From assembly GCA_029269725.1 (NCBI GenBank), contig JARJHS010000008.1:1-64000 (forward strand): DNA of 64,000 bases. Direction: 5' to 3'. The DNA is from Pollutibacter soli (GTDB lineage Bacteria > Bacteroidota > Bacteroidia > Chitinophagales > Chitinophagaceae). A program made the position numbers and the translations under genes. The notes beneath the pieces are model-generated. The model searched no databases and had not been told where the DNA came from. It saw only the letters and a program-made list of their open reading frames with translations. Below, piece by piece: positions 1 to 12,200 of the stretch (positions are counted from its first letter, which is position 1; each line of letters opens with the position of its first letter).

Positions 1-192
1 TCTATGTACTGGTAATAATCGCCAAGAAGAACTTCCAATTAAAGCAATCGATATATGAAATACTTCAAGTGTTCAGTATATCAATTTTTGATAAAACACC
101 AATACATTCTCTGTTCTCCAATCCAACTCAGCAACAAAATTTTAAAAACAGTAATGATAACCAATTGAAAATCTTTGACTAAAGACGCAACG

Positions 193-222
193 CTAGTGAC
201 AACGAACAACTAACAACTACTC
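193..222 (-). repeat. Short-word repeat starting at the receptor gene stop codon
   Basis: Read on the minus strand, the stop codon TAG of the TonB-type receptor is the start of TAGTTGT repeated twice, followed by drifted copies (TCGTTGT, CACTAGC). The unit is about 7 bp and the tract continues into the non-coding sequence. The remaining first 190 bases of the window show no gene or RNA that I can support. Confidence 0.55.
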
Positions 223-2685
223 CGTCCTTCCCTTTAAATCATCTCCACCTTCCACATTCCTTCTTCTCTTATTAAATGTATCTTTTCCAAAATTGAAATT
301 GAATGCCAATCCAACACGACGTGTATCGCGTACCTGGTAATTGGCAGCTTCACTGCCTTCTGCGATAATAATATCTTTGAATTTCAGACTCCAGAAAATA
401 TCATCGACGGTGAGTTTGACATTGCCCTTGCCCTTGAGTACTTTTTTCTGCAGCGCGAAATTCACATACCAACGGGGTTCCATGATGCGTTGAATGTTGA
501 TCACCCGATGCGTATATCTTCCGGACAATTCCGCACTCCAGTCTTTTTTAAAGGTGAACATATTGATCGCCTGTACCCGGAACGCATTGATGTTTTGCGC
601 GAGATCCTGGCCATAGATCTCACCCTGTGTTTTGAAATTCGCGACCGCAAGCATAAAATTCATGCGCCACCATTTTACTATCGGGATCTGGAAGTTCATT
701 GTCGTTACCAGCATCCGACGCATCGCCGCATTTTCAGGCCGCGTGATGTAGAAGCTGTCTACCACTCCTGTAGCAGAGAAAATGGCATCATCATAGCGTT
801 CATATCCCAGCGAGAACATAAACCATTGTTTATAGTTATAGTTCATTTCCGCCTGGAAATTATACGCCGGCATGAGGTATGGATTTCCTGTGCGGAAATT
901 GTACTGATCGATAAATACCAAAAACGGATTGAGTTGCTGATAATAAGGTCGGCTGATCCTTCGTGCTACATTCACCGAAATTTTTTGCCTGGTTGCACTA
1001 TCGAGTAAATAACTCACATAAACACTCGGGAATAACCCGGAGTAGTTTCTTTTGACAATACTTTCCTGGACACGTGAATTCGCCAGCAGGTGACCTTCAG
1101 TGTTGGTATTCTCTATTCTCAATCCAATTTGTGAACTCCATTTTTTCCAATCTTTTTTGCCGTTGACATAGAGCGCATTGATATTCTCTTTATACACAAA
1201 GTGATTCGATTTGGATGGATCAAAACTGCTTCCACCGTTGATCATATCATAGTATTCGGAGTTGTTGTCATTTTTTACCCAGCTGGATTTATAACCTGCA
1301 GAAAAGCTAAACCTGTTTTTCATCGGGTAACTGTAATCGGCTTTCAGCACATAGATGTCCAGCGTTGAAGGCAGTGCATACCTGAACGTATAGCTACTGT
1401 CGCCGGCAGGAGAAAAAGAGTTCACATAATTGTTGAATACCTGGTCGGCGTCGTTATTGTACCGGATATAGTTGGCTTCCGCAGAAATTTCATGCCCGGT
1501 ATTATTGAACTTATGCAGCCCGTTGGCATTGATGTTATACTGACCCCATTTGTATCTGCCATTCATAGTACCATAAGCATCGGCTTCGGGATTCAATCCA
1601 GACTCACCAAAATAATTATCGTACACCATCTCTTCTTTGCGGGTTCTGAAATAACCCAGGAACTGCATTCCAAATGAAGTTTTTTGCGTCAGGTTATAGT
1701 CAAAACCTATCCGCGCATTTCCATCATTTCCCCAATCGGTTCTGTAATTCAGGAACGTCGCTTTGGAAGTGATGGCGTGCGCAGAGTCGTAATACGTGCG
1801 GTAATTTCTTTCATCGGTGAAACCTTTTTCATCATTGAAACTGAAATTGCCAAACAGCGCGAATTTTTTTGTGTTGTAATTCAGGTTTAATGAATTGTAC
1901 CAACGGTTGCTTATACCCTGTGAAAAGCTGGAGGAAAGGTTGCCTGTAAAACCCGCCTGTTTATTTTTTTTGAACCGGATATTGATTACTGCGCCACCGG
2001 CTGCATCATAGCGTGCAGGCGGATTGGTGATGAGTTCGATCTTATCGATGGTTGCGCCGGGAATTGATCGCAGGTATGCAGCAAGATCAGCTGTTGACAT
2101 ATAGGTTTGCCTTCCTTCGATCAATACCAGAACGCCTGCTTTATTATTTAGCGATATTTCACCATCTGCAGTTATCGCAACACCAGGCGTTTTTTCAAGC
2201 AGCTCCAGTACATTGCTGGTGGCCGCAGTGATCATAGCGTCAACGTTTACCACGGTCTTGTCGATTTCTCTTTCCAGCAAAGGTTTTTTCGCATTGACAA
2301 TAACTTCCTTCAGATTTTTTTCGCTGTCTGGTGTCAGAATAATTACCGGAATTTTATAGTTCATCTGCCCCGTACTCAGATCAACTGTTGTGCCGCTATA
2401 ACGTAAGTGGCCCTTCGCATTAATCTCAATGCAGTATCGATCGGCAGAAAGTCCATTAAAAACAAAACGGCCATTATCACGGGAAATTTTTCTTTGTACA
2501 ATGGTTGAATCCGAAATCCGGATCAGTTTGATTTCTGCACCGGAAACCGCCTCCTGCTGAATATCTTTTATAAGTCCGATGATTTCTCCCGTGCCTGTCT
2601 GTGCGTCGGTCGTAAAAGCAGTCAGTGTGAAAAGCAAAGCCGTTACTAAAAAGATCCTGGTCATGGCTGAAGTATTTTTGGTCAT
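217..2685 (-). CDS. TonB-dependent outer-membrane receptor-like protein (CarboxypepD_reg, plug, beta-barrel)
   Basis: Predicted outer-membrane beta-barrel protein of 822 residues. The order is a signal peptide (about 1-28, hydrophobic run MTRIFLVTALLFTLTAF then a cut near DAQTG), a carboxypeptidase-regulatory-like beta-sandwich (about 30-115), a plug-like region (about 125-235, with LEKTPGV and ELITNPPARYDAAGGAVINI), then a long barrel rich in alternating aromatic residues ending in KGRTE. This matches the Bacteroidota outer-membrane beta-barrel family 3 type rather than a SusC, because it is shorter than SusC (about 1000) and no SusD gene lies nearby. A start at M8 would give a tidier signal peptide. 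The ligand is unknown. It is divergent from the LytS-type kinase gene, about 200 bp away, which may control it; that link is inference. Confidence 0.88.
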   Translation of the reverse strand: MTKNTSAMTRIFLVTALLFTLTAFTTDAQTGTGEIIGLIKDIQQEAVSGAEIKLIRISDSTIVQRKISRDNGRFVFNGLSADRYCIEINAKGHLRYSGTTVDLSTGQMNYKIPVIILTPDSEKNLKEVIVNAKKPLLEREIDKTVVNVDAMITAATSNVLELLEKTPGVAITADGEISLNNKAGVLVLIEGRQTYMSTADLAAYLRSIPGATIDKIELITNPPARYDAAGGAVINIRFKKNKQAGFTGNLSSSFSQGISNRWYNSLNLNYNTKKFALFGNFSFNDEKGFTDERNYRTYYDSAHAITSKATFLNYRTDWGNDGNARIGFDYNLTQKTSFGMQFLGYFRTRKEEMVYDNYFGESGLNPEADAYGTMNGRYKWGQYNINANGLHKFNNTGHEISAEANYIRYNNDADQVFNNYVNSFSPAGDSSYTFRYALPSTLDIYVLKADYSYPMKNRFSFSAGYKSSWVKNDNNSEYYDMINGGSSFDPSKSNHFVYKENINALYVNGKKDWKKWSSQIGLRIENTNTEGHLLANSRVQESIVKRNYSGLFPSVYVSYLLDSATRQKISVNVARRISRPYYQQLNPFLVFIDQYNFRTGNPYLMPAYNFQAEMNYNYKQWFMFSLGYERYDDAIFSATGVVDSFYITRPENAAMRRMLVTTMNFQIPIVKWWRMNFMLAVANFKTQGEIYGQDLAQNINAFRVQAINMFTFKKDWSAELSGRYTHRVINIQRIMEPRWYVNFALQKKVLKGKGNVKLTVDDIFWSLKFKDIIIAEGSEAANYQVRDTRRVGLAFNFNFGKDTFNKRRRNVEGGDDLKGRTE

Positions 2686-2835
2686 GCAACAAATATTCAG
2701 CGCTTCAGAGTGCCTTGAAAATTATATTGATGTACATATGCTTTACCTTGTCAGAACCGGTGTTAGGCATGACGAAGGATTTGGTCATTGATTAGCCTGT
2801 TTCCGACAGGAATAAGGCTGTGTTCGACCTTAATG

Positions 2836-2866
2836 TTTTGATACCGATGAGGGGTAGTTAAGTTTG
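2836..2866 (+). promoter_or_regulatory. Bacteroidota-type promoter of the LytS/LytTR operon
   Basis: TTTTG at 2836-2840, an 18 bp spacer and TAAGTTTG at 2859-2866 match the Bacteroidota -33 TTG / -7 TAnnTTTG promoter pattern. The ATG of the kinase follows at 2883, so the leader would be only about 10 bases. Confidence 0.55.
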
Positions 2867-2882
2867 TAATAAGATTTGTATA

Positions 2883-3929
2883 ATGAAAAGTAATTCGACA
2901 GAACAGACTGGCAGAGAATTCCCGATTCGATGGTTTAGTAGGATAGCATTAACGTTGTTTATCAGCGGATTGATTTTATTCTTTGCGCATTTCTATTTTG
3001 GAGTAGTTAAAAATGTGCCTCAGGAAAAAATTTCGTTCGGTGCAGTTATCTATTTTGTTGTATTAATGGTTGCGGGTCGATTTATCGCTTTATGGTGGAC
3101 AAGCAGGAATGAGAAATTTTCCGGAAGGGCAGTGGCGATGATTTCGGGCTTTTTGGTGATCGCCATCATTGCCACTTTTTTTGTTGCGGGTATTACATCA
3201 CATTCGGATGTCTTCACCAGTGTAATGTTTGCGGGAATTCCTTTTACGATAGTTGCTCTGATGACGGGCATGCTCCTGAGAACTATTCGTGCGGGTATCC
3301 GAAGCCGTGTGAATATTGCAGAGACGCGTGCAGAGAAGTCCAATACTGAGTTGAGGATGTTGCAGAATCAGTTAAGCCCGCATTTTTTATTCAACACTTT
3401 GAATAACCTCTATGGGATGTCGCTCACGCAACAGGATAAGGTTCCGGGAATGATTTTGAAATTATCCGACCTTTTGAGGTATTCTGTATATGAAGGCAAA
3501 CAGGAACTGGTACCGTTGAAGAGCGAAGTGGATTATCTGAAAGATTATATCGATTTTGAAATCATTCGCATTGGCGAAAAATTGAAAGGTCATATCTATC
3601 TGGAGGAATTATCGGATAGCAGTATCCAGATTGCTCCGCTGGTGCTGATTGTATTTGTGGAAAATGCGTTCAAACATTCAAAAAATACTACCGATAGTGA
3701 AATTTATATTGATATTACACTTAAAACCTGGAATGGTTGGGTGTTGTTTTCGATAAGGAATTCTGTAGATCGTACAATTAAAGAGGGTGAGGTTCTGCGA
3801 AGAGAGTCTGGAATCGGGCTGGAAAATGTGCGGAAAAGGCTCAAACTGCAATACCCGAATGAGCATGAACTTGATATTCAGCAGGGAGAAAAATATTACC
3901 AGGTCAATATGAAACTGAAAATCAAATAA
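2883..3929 (+). CDS. LytS/YehU-family membrane sensor histidine kinase
   Basis: Membrane histidine kinase of 348 residues. Four hydrophobic segments fill about residues 18-145, followed by a coiled-coil linker and a His_kinase domain whose phospho-acceptor box reads LSPHFLFNTLNNLYG (about residues 162-176). A GHKL ATPase domain follows with the N-box VFVENAFKHS and the G-box GIGLENVRKRL. The lack of a PAS or periplasmic sensor domain is typical of the YehU/LytS class. The response-regulator gene starts 4 bases after the stop codon, so the two form an operon. The signal sensed is unknown. The divergent TonB-type receptor gene is a plausible target but the sequence gives no proof. Confidence 0.93.
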   Translation: MKSNSTEQTGREFPIRWFSRIALTLFISGLILFFAHFYFGVVKNVPQEKISFGAVIYFVVLMVAGRFIALWWTSRNEKFSGRAVAMISGFLVIAIIATFFVAGITSHSDVFTSVMFAGIPFTIVALMTGMLLRTIRAGIRSRVNIAETRAEKSNTELRMLQNQLSPHFLFNTLNNLYGMSLTQQDKVPGMILKLSDLLRYSVYEGKQELVPLKSEVDYLKDYIDFEIIRIGEKLKGHIYLEELSDSSIQIAPLVLIVFVENAFKHSKNTTDSEIYIDITLKTWNGWVLFSIRNSVDRTIKEGEVLRRESGIGLENVRKRLKLQYPNEHELDIQQGEKYYQVNMKLKIK

Positions 3930-3933
3930 ACTG

Positions 3934-4638
3934 ATGGTGCGTTGTGTAATAACTGATGATGAACCGATCGCGAGGGATATAATAGTAAAATTCTGCGGTC
4001 ATTTTCCTGAGCTGCATATTCTGGCCATCTGCGCCAATGCACTTGAAGCAAAAAAGGTTTTACATCAGGAAGAAGTCGATCTGTTATTTCTGGATATCAA
4101 TATGCCGGTGCTGGATGGAATTTCTTTTTTAAAAACCCTTCGCAACCCACCCCAGGTTATTTTTACAACAGCTTATAAGGAATATGCGTTGAATGCTTTT
4201 GATCTTTCTGCGGTGGACTATCTGCTGAAACCTTTTTCTCTGGAGAGGTTCATGGTTGCTGTCGATAAGGCGTTGGATAAGATTTCAGGCACCAGAGGCA
4301 AGGCCGAAGAGCCGACTGTAGGCGCAGTGGAAGACGCGTTATTTGTGAAGGCAGATGGGAAAATATTCAGGATTCAGTTTCGTGATATGGTTTATGCAGA
4401 AGCCAATGGCAATTACACCAAAATCGTTTGTAAAAATCAAACAGTAATGCCAATGACGAGCTTCAGCAGCTTTGAAGAACAGTTGCCGAAGTCACTTTTT
4501 ATAAGAATACACCGGTCATTCATCATAAATAAAAACTTAATCACTCTGATAGAAGGGAACCGGGTTTTTGTCAACGGTTTAGAAATTCCGATAGGAAGTA
4601 ATTATAAAGAAACCTTTATGCGGGAACTTAAGCTGTAA
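3934..4638 (+). CDS. LytTR-family response regulator
   Basis: Response regulator of 234 residues. The N-terminal receiver domain (about 1-115) has the acidic pair DDE at 8-10, the phospho-acceptor D54 in LFLDINMPVLDG, T79 in FTTAYKEYA and K99 in YLLKPF. The C-terminal LytTR DNA-binding domain (about 133-234) includes the typical RIHRSFIINKN motif and ends in EIPIGSNYKETFMRELKL. LytTR proteins usually bind direct repeats in promoters. It is co-transcribed with the upstream LytS-type kinase. It converges on the PorP/SprF-like gene, with 37 bases between and no clear terminator hairpin. Confidence 0.95.
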   Translation: MVRCVITDDEPIARDIIVKFCGHFPELHILAICANALEAKKVLHQEEVDLLFLDINMPVLDGISFLKTLRNPPQVIFTTAYKEYALNAFDLSAVDYLLKPFSLERFMVAVDKALDKISGTRGKAEEPTVGAVEDALFVKADGKIFRIQFRDMVYAEANGNYTKIVCKNQTVMPMTSFSSFEEQLPKSLFIRIHRSFIINKNLITLIEGNRVFVNGLEIPIGSNYKETFMRELKL

Positions 4639-4675
4639 TGGTGAGCAGTCTTTGTCCGCGGGTATTCATGCATTG

Positions 4676-5710
4676 TTAAAACCGGGGGCATCTTGCCGCG
4701 TCCAGCGACGACCTTTCGCTATTCACAAAAGCCTTCCACGACATAGTCAGTTCAAATCCGCCGCGGCCCTGGCTGGCTGTCATTAGTTTTGAGTAATTGA
4801 GATCATAGCTGAAGCCCACATTAAAACTGTTGTATTCCAGTTGTACAACAGGAACCAATGCATCACCCACGCGAAGCATGGCTCCCAACCCGACAGCGAT
4901 ATGGTTCAATCCTTCGGGTGCATCGGTCATGTCATTGAAAATGTAAGAGACAATTCCGCCACCAATAATTTCGGTGTATGCGCCTTGCTTTACATAATTG
5001 AATTCAGAACTGAGCCGGACGACATCTGAAATCATAACCCTTATACCTGCATTCCCCTGCCATTTCGGACTAAGTTGAATTTCTTCATTGATAAATCTTT
5101 CCGTTGGTTTGTTGAAATGCCATAATGAGGCGCCCACATAAAAATTTCCAATCTCACCAATATTGCTGTTGAAACTCATGCCTACCGCCATATCGGCGAA
5201 GGTTCTTTTCATTCCCGAGAATATTTCCCCGGTCGGAGCCGAAGGATCATATCCGCGGGATGATGAATACTGATTATCGAACGTCAGGTCTTTTGCATTA
5301 AAACTCCGCTGAACAACCCCACCCATAAATCCGAGCGACAGGTATCTGTTTCTTTCAGCATCTAACGACTTGTGAAAATTAACAGCCGGCATCAATTGAA
5401 AAGTTTTCAAACGACTGCTTCCCGCAACATCATAAAATGAATTAATTCCCAGAGTGAGAAAATCATCCGCTCTGCCGACAGGCATTTTGTACTCGCCACT
5501 GACGATCGAAGTCTGAAAAGGCACTCCTAATGATTGCCACTGGTTCCTGTACGCAATCTGCACACGAACATCACCCGTGAAAATCCCCGCCAGCGCAGGG
5601 TTCCGCATCAGCGGAGTTTCATAAAACTGCGATAAGTGTACATCCTGCGCCTTTACAGGCTGCAATTGAAACATCGCTGCCGACATCAGTAAGAGTAGAT
5701 ATTTTTTCAT
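4676..5710 (-). CDS. PorP/SprF family T9SS-associated outer-membrane protein
   Basis: Type IX secretion-associated membrane protein of 344 residues. A signal peptide (about 1-21, cut near VKAQDVHLSQ) is followed by the family hallmark QFYETPLMRNPALAG, then an even series of beta strands (AYRNQWQSLG, FYVGASLWHFNKP, VPVVQLEYNSFNVGFSYD) expected of a barrel in the outer membrane. PorP/SprF paralogues typically lie beside genes for large cargo with a type-B T9SS C-terminal domain and are needed for export or surface attachment of that partner; SprF-SprB is the known example. Here the neighbour upstream on the same strand is such a giant protein. The two genes are separated by 537 bp of repeat-rich DNA, so co-transcription is not certain. 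Confidence 0.93.
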   Translation of the reverse strand: MKKYLLLLMSAAMFQLQPVKAQDVHLSQFYETPLMRNPALAGIFTGDVRVQIAYRNQWQSLGVPFQTSIVSGEYKMPVGRADDFLTLGINSFYDVAGSSRLKTFQLMPAVNFHKSLDAERNRYLSLGFMGGVVQRSFNAKDLTFDNQYSSSRGYDPSAPTGEIFSGMKRTFADMAVGMSFNSNIGEIGNFYVGASLWHFNKPTERFINEEIQLSPKWQGNAGIRVMISDVVRLSSEFNYVKQGAYTEIIGGGIVSYIFNDMTDAPEGLNHIAVGLGAMLRVGDALVPVVQLEYNSFNVGFSYDLNYSKLMTASQGRGGFELTMSWKAFVNSERSSLDAARCPRF

Positions 5711-6255
5711 CTCTATTGAGTTAAACGTGAAACGTTCAATGTTGAACGTTATCTGTTGACATTCATGGTTACATAGGGAATTTCATTGGGATTGATATTG
5801 CGTTGTTCGATGATCATTGTTCGTTCTTTGTTATTCGTTCATCGTTTAATGTTCATCGTTAGAGCCGGACAGATTGAAGTTCATAAACTTCATTTTAGCC
5901 GCTTAGGCTTACGTTCTACGTTTACCGTTAAACTATTTCTTTCGCCATTTTTCCGGATTCGGTTTCTGTGCAATCATTTTCGCAGCGGATATGATTGATA
6001 ATGATTTGTTTGCTCTGTTGAATCCAACAACTGAAATGGATGTTGATCTGAGCCTGTTACGAGTTTTGTTCATTTGTTTTATTTATAAGTGCTACCAATT
6101 GCGTTGTACGTTAAACGTTGTACGTTAAACGTTATCTTTTCTATTTCATAGTGTTTTCTGAATTTCATAGACCAGACTGTGTCCGCTTAGGCTAACGTTT
6201 CACGTTTCACGTTCCACGTTTCACGTTCCACGTTTTACGTTTCACGTTTAACGTA
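5711..6255. repeat. ACGTT-rich intergenic repeat tract
   Basis: This 537 bp gap holds no supportable gene. It contains many drifted copies of 7-8 bp words around ACGTT. Scattered copies lie at about 5722-5752 and 5826-5940. A pair TACGTTAAACGT / TACGTTAAACGT lies at about 6103-6131. A dense run of about nine units (CACGTTT, CACGTTC and similar) fills 6189-6255. The dense run enters the end of the adhesin gene, so its last codon CGT and the stop TAA are part of the repeat. Confidence 0.75.
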
Positions 6256-9200
6256 CTATCATAATGCTTCCACTCTTATCAATCCTCTGTCCATTATCAC
6301 AAACCATCTGTATCGAGTACACGAATACTCCGGATGGAAGTTTCTGACCTTTATACACACCATCCCATCCTGCTTTTTTATCATCGATATTGAAATCTTT
6401 ATTTTCAAAAACCAGTTCTCCCCACCGATTGAATATGCGGAGATACTTCACGCTTCTTATTCCTTTACCACGTGGATAGAAGATATCATTGGCTCCATCT
6501 CCATTCGGCGTAAAGGTGTTCGGTATGAATACATCTTTATCTGAACAGGCAAGTGATACACGCAGGTCGTCGCTGGCTTTACATCCCTGTGCATTTGCAA
6601 CTGTGAGCTTGTAAGTAATTGCCGAGATCGGGCTCGCCACCGGCGCCGGGCAATTGGTACAGCTCAATGTATTCGATGGCGCCCAGGTATAGCTGACCAC
6701 ATCATTGCTCACTTTGCTGTTGATAATAAAAGAGTCGCCACTGTATACTGAAGTATCACGACCCAGTTCAACTTCCGGTAGTGGGATTACTGTTATGGTT
6801 ACCTGTTGTTCGCTGGTGAAGCACTGGTCGGTTCCATATCCTGTTACTGTATAGGTTGTTGTTACTTCCGGTTTGGCAATCGTTTCTGCAGTATTGATGC
6901 TGCTTAACCCGGTTGCAGGCGTCCATGTATAACTAACCGCGCCGGTTGCCCTGAGTGTTACCTGTTCGCCAATACAAATCGTTTTATTTTCCGTTGCACG
7001 GATGGTGAATGGTTGTGTTACTCTTACTCTCACTGTATCGGTGTCGGTACACCCTTCTTCAGATGTTACAGTAACGGTGTATACAACATCAGTGAGGGGA
7101 GTTGCCACAGGATTTGCGATTGAAGGATCTGACAAACCACGGACCGGAGTCCAGCTGTATTTCACACCGCCACCTGCAATCAATTGTGTTGATTGACCAC
7201 GGCATATTTTAATATCCCGCGTATTTAAAGTGACCGTAGGTTTTGGATTCACAACGAGTGTAAATATGGCTGTATCCGGGCACGAACCGACAGCTGTTCC
7301 TGTCAGTATAATATGATAGGTTCCCGCAGTATTGAATTGTTGGGTTGGAGGTAGTTGCTGATCAGAGTGATTTCCATTCGCAAAATCCCATGACCATTGT
7401 TCAACATTCCCGGTCGCAGTAGCGCGGAAGTTAACGCTGCTACCAATACAAATCGACGCTGGTCCTGAAATTCTAATGACAGGTTTGGCGACAACCTTGA
7501 TGGTGTCATCAAAAACAGATGTGCATCCGGAAGCAGTTTTCACCGTTAATCTGACAGGATATTGTCCCGGCTGGTTAAATGTTACAGTCGGGTTACGGTC
7601 AGCGCTTTGTGGTAACGCATTCCCAAAATTCCAGTTGAAGCTATTGGCTGTTGCTGTGGAGGTGTTTGTGAAATGTGCCGTGAATGGCGCGCATCCGGAT
7701 TTCGCGTTCAATGTAAACCCAGCGACCGGATTTTTAACCGATTCTATTTCAATGGTATCTTTTGCACTGACAACAGTACATCCGTCACTTACACTTACCA
7801 TCACCTGTTGCTTACCCGCGACAGGAATAAAGCTGACCTGGTTATTGTCCGAACCAGGTACGGACCAGGCGTACTGATAGCCTGCGCCCATTCCTCCGTT
7901 CGCTGTTGCAATCAGCGAAATTGTACCGCCCTCGCAAACGATCGGAGTACCTGATATTTTCACGGTCAACGGTGCTCGTCGGGTGATGGTAACTGTTACC
8001 GTACTATCACATCCTGCAGCATTCACAAATGTCTTGCGGAAAACCCCGCTTCGGGTAGTTGTATCTCCCCAGGGAAGCGTATAAATTTCACCGGTGCATT
8101 GTGTAACCTGTATCGACGATGCTGTCGCGATTTTATTTGACAGCACCAGTGTTGTGATAAGACTATCACATCCCCTGGTATTCTTCACTGTATCCAGATA
8201 TGTTCCCGGTAATGTAATAGTGAATCCCGATGGCAGCTTGTATAAAGTACCCATACAAACTGAAGCTGTCACTGATTTTCTTTCCGCAGTTTCCACCAGC
8301 AATTTGATTGTCGTGATGATACTGTCGCAACCTCCGGCACCACGGATGGTATCCGAATAGTTACCTGCCAGATTTGTTTTCCTGCCCGAAGGGAATGTAT
8401 AGGTGTCGCCAAAGCATATCGAGGCATTGATGTCTTTCCTGGTCACGGGGATTAATCTCAATTGTATGGTGTAGAGAATACTATCACAACCCAGATTATT
8501 TCTCAATGTATCCAGGTGTCGGCCCGCAGTATTCACTGTTTTACCAGATGGCAACAGGTAACTGTTACCGGTACAGATAGCTATCTGCAGGTTTTCTTTT
8601 ACCGGATCAAACACCTTCAGCTCCACCGTATAAATAACACTGTCGCAACCGGCGATATATTTCAATGTATCCAGGTACTGATTTTGTTTTGATACAGATT
8701 TTCCGGATGGAAGAATATATAAGTTACCAGCGCAAATAGTTGTGCTGATGTTTTTCCGTACCACATCAACAACAGTAACGGTGATTGTTGAGATCAAACT
8801 GTCGCATCCGCGGATATTTCTTACAGTATCAATGTATGTTCCGGCTTTATCAAAAAGTGCACCGGAGGGAGCGGTGACTTTTGTTCCCGCACAGATACTT
8901 TGTGTGTTTGATTTTCTCGTGACATCGTCAATGCTTAATGTCACTGTGTTAATAATACTGTCGCAACCAAGATCTGTTCTGATAGTGTCAATGTATACCC
9001 CAGCTGCTTTTACTGGTCTGCCGGCGGGAAGTATATAAGTTCCACCTGCACAAATACTGGCATTGATTGATTTTTTTATTGCAGGTATCAGGATCAGATT
9101 GGTGGTGATAATCGCACTATCACATCCATTAAGAATACTTCTGAGCGTATCAACATATTTGCCTGCAGTTGTAACAGGTTTGCCGGAAGGAAGCGTATAT

Positions 9201-12200
9201 GATTTTCCAGAACAGAAACTTGCGTTTACGGTCGTTTTTCCTGCGAGATATACATTGAGACTGACGGTTTGAATAAGACTGTCGCAACCACCGGCGTATT
9301 TTAATGTATCGGAATATATTCCTGCATTTGAAACTTTTTTTCCTGAAAGCAGCGTATAGCTTCCACCGGAACAGATGAGGGCAACAATGCTGTCCCGTTT
9401 CAGGTCAGCTAATGTTGTAGTAAGGTGTGTTATTACACTATCGCATCCTGAAACATATCTCACGGTGTCGCTCACCTGTCTCGCGGTATTTACGACAAGT
9501 CCGCTGGGTAGCGTGACTTTATCTCCGGCACACAATGCCACTTTTAATGTGACCTCATTCTTTTCCTGTACGGTAAGATTTAATGTAGTGATCAGGCTGG
9601 CGCAGCCGTTTGCGTTATACAGCGTATCTTTTATAGTTCCTGTTGTTCCCCATTTTTTACCTGAAGGAAGCGTGTACTGCTGACCTGCGCAGATATTTGC
9701 TTTAACTGTCGCAGTCTTGAATGAGTCGACCGCAACTTTTATTGTATCGGTAAATGTGCACCCTCCCAACTGGATCTCCAGCCAGTAGATTCCCGGTTTC
9801 GTGACTTTGAATGTTGGATTGATTGAATTGTCTTGCCATTTGTAAGATGTGGCACCGCTAACAGTGGCATCAATTGTCCATGGCAGATTTGATTGACATA
9901 TCGTGGTGTCATTGCCCAGCGGATGCAGATCTGTGCTGACCACAAGGAATGAATCCCTGATCATACATTGATCAAGAAGAATATCCACCCAGTAATAGCC
10001 AGGTGTTGACGTATAGATGTAATAATCGGTAGCGCCTGTATTCCATTTGTATTTTTCACCGCGGCCACGATATGCACTCAACGTGACTTTATCAACATTA
10101 CATAAAGCCTGTGTTTGTAATGATTTCTTTTCTATCGGTGTAATGAAAAGATCGAGGGTATCCCGTGCAATACAATTCTTGTATTTTACTTCCACCCAAT
10201 GTTTGCCAGAATAACTGAATGTTGCTTTCGGTGTTGCGGAACCGTTACTCCAGTAGTAAGTTGCTCCGTCATGCGAAGTTGCATTCAACTGTATACTTGC
10301 CCCGTAAGTGCAAATACTGGTGTCTTCACCCAATTCAACAGAAGGCCGTGCAGGAACTGTAATCGTTTGCCAGGCGGTGTCTGTCTTTCCGCAAACTGTA
10401 TTTTTAACTACGAGCCTTGCATTGTATGTTTTGTTGACCGTGAGTGCAGGGTACGCGAAAACCGGAGAAACTGCATTTGATTTCTGGTTATTATAACCAA
10501 AATCCCACTCATAAGCGATCGATGACCCGTAGGTGGAATTGTTTAAAAATTGTACTCCTTTGTCCTTTGTACAATCAAACTGCGTATCAAAATTGGCGAC
10601 GGCAATACATACATTACCGGGTAAACAGGTGTCCACATGTTTTACTGAAGAGATATTCAATTCGATTTTCCCGGTTACATATTGATTGTACATATTCACC
10701 TCCGGAGTAAACACCTGGATATAGTAGCTCGTTTTCGGAGCCAGACATTTATAAGTGTTTTTCGTTAATGCATCCTGTACGCAACTCTGCTCCTGCATAG
10801 CTCCGCAGTTGCCTGTCATCATGCGGTATTTTATTTCTGATGATCCTGCATTTGTAGTTTCATTGATGAAAACAGTAACATCCAGCGTATCCTTTCCTTC
10901 AACATCGATCCTGTACCAGCTGGACTTGTATTTCGCAGTGCTTGCTCCGGGTGGACAGGAAAGCGTAGGATTGAATTCGCCATAGTCGGTACCTATTGTG
11001 TGGCAGTCAACTGAAAGCTCAACGATCTTTGTTGAAATACTTGTGAGTGTAGTTACCACCGGCCGGCTACAGAAGTCACCTGCTTGTTCCTCCATCCTAA
11101 TTTCCGGATACACATCTTCAGTCGTTGCACCACATCCTGTAATCATGATATAATACGTACCTGGCTCGATGCATTGTGTTCCGAAATTATCCGCGTTTGT
11201 GCTGGTACTGGGTCGGTGCTTTAAACCTTTGTTTGTGGAATCACCCGGAATTACTTCTTTAAAAAGCTGGATGTAATAATCTCCGGAATATTTAAGCGTA
11301 TTGTTAAGAACTGCTCTGTAATTGAGAACGCCGGTTACACTGGTTTTGAATTTGTACCATAATGTTTTCTGACAGTTGTATGCATATTGCGGGTCAGTGA
11401 GATCGCCGGTTGCACAGGTCAGGTTATCGGTTTCTCCTTTTTTCGTTGTACCCGGTGATATTGTTCCCATATCACTGGTTTGATAATAATGATCGAATTT
11501 TGTTCTGGGTACGCTCGCAGAATCCACCAGCACTGATACTTCCACCTGGTGATTAGGCTGCATATAGTATGAGTTCGCGTAAGGATATGGATTATTGTTT
11601 TCTACGATGATATAATAGCGGGTAGGAACAAACGAACAGGGTTCTACAAAGAAGTCCACCTCGTTGTAACCCGTACAGTAATAATAGTAGTTGTTGTTTT
11701 TTACAAAGCTGAGGCCTTGCGTAAGTGTCGAATCAACGCCTCCGCCACTGACAAGCTCGACAAAAGAAAGTTTTCCGTCAGCGTCTGTTTTATAAATCGA
11801 AAACGGATACTGGTAAGTCTTGCCAGGTGTTTTATTTTCAACCTTGACTTTTACCGTTCCCGGTTTATCTATCTGAAAGGAATACCATAGATTTCGTCTG
11901 TCTATGGTATACCAGTCGGGAGATGTTGCATTATCGGGATGTAAGACGTTGTTTGTTTTGTCGAGGTAAATATTGTCATTTACGGCTGATCCGCAGGCAG
12001 ATGTATTAGGATCTTTTTCGCGTGCACCTGTTGTGCAATAAAAGAAATCATTGCTGGGGGCGCGATCTTTATTCAACGGGTTTACTTCACCCTTTTTGCC
12101 GTTATACCAGGTGCTGTCCGCTTTTACAACTCCAAAATCATATGCATTTTTGGCATGATCAAAACGGGAGTAACCCACCTTATCAATGTATATCGATGGC

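Noticed and set aside
3050-3343. 97-residue minus-strand frame inside the LytS-type gene
   Set aside because: Antisense shadow of a strongly supported kinase gene.
6189-6255. CRISPR array in the ACGTT tract
   Set aside because: Units are 7-8 bp and continuous, with no spacers; CRISPR repeats are 23-47 bp with spacers.
7476-7877. Long open frames on the plus strand inside the adhesin gene, for example 7476-7877 and 9375-9683
   Set aside because: They are antisense shadows of the repetitive gene and have no domain sense.
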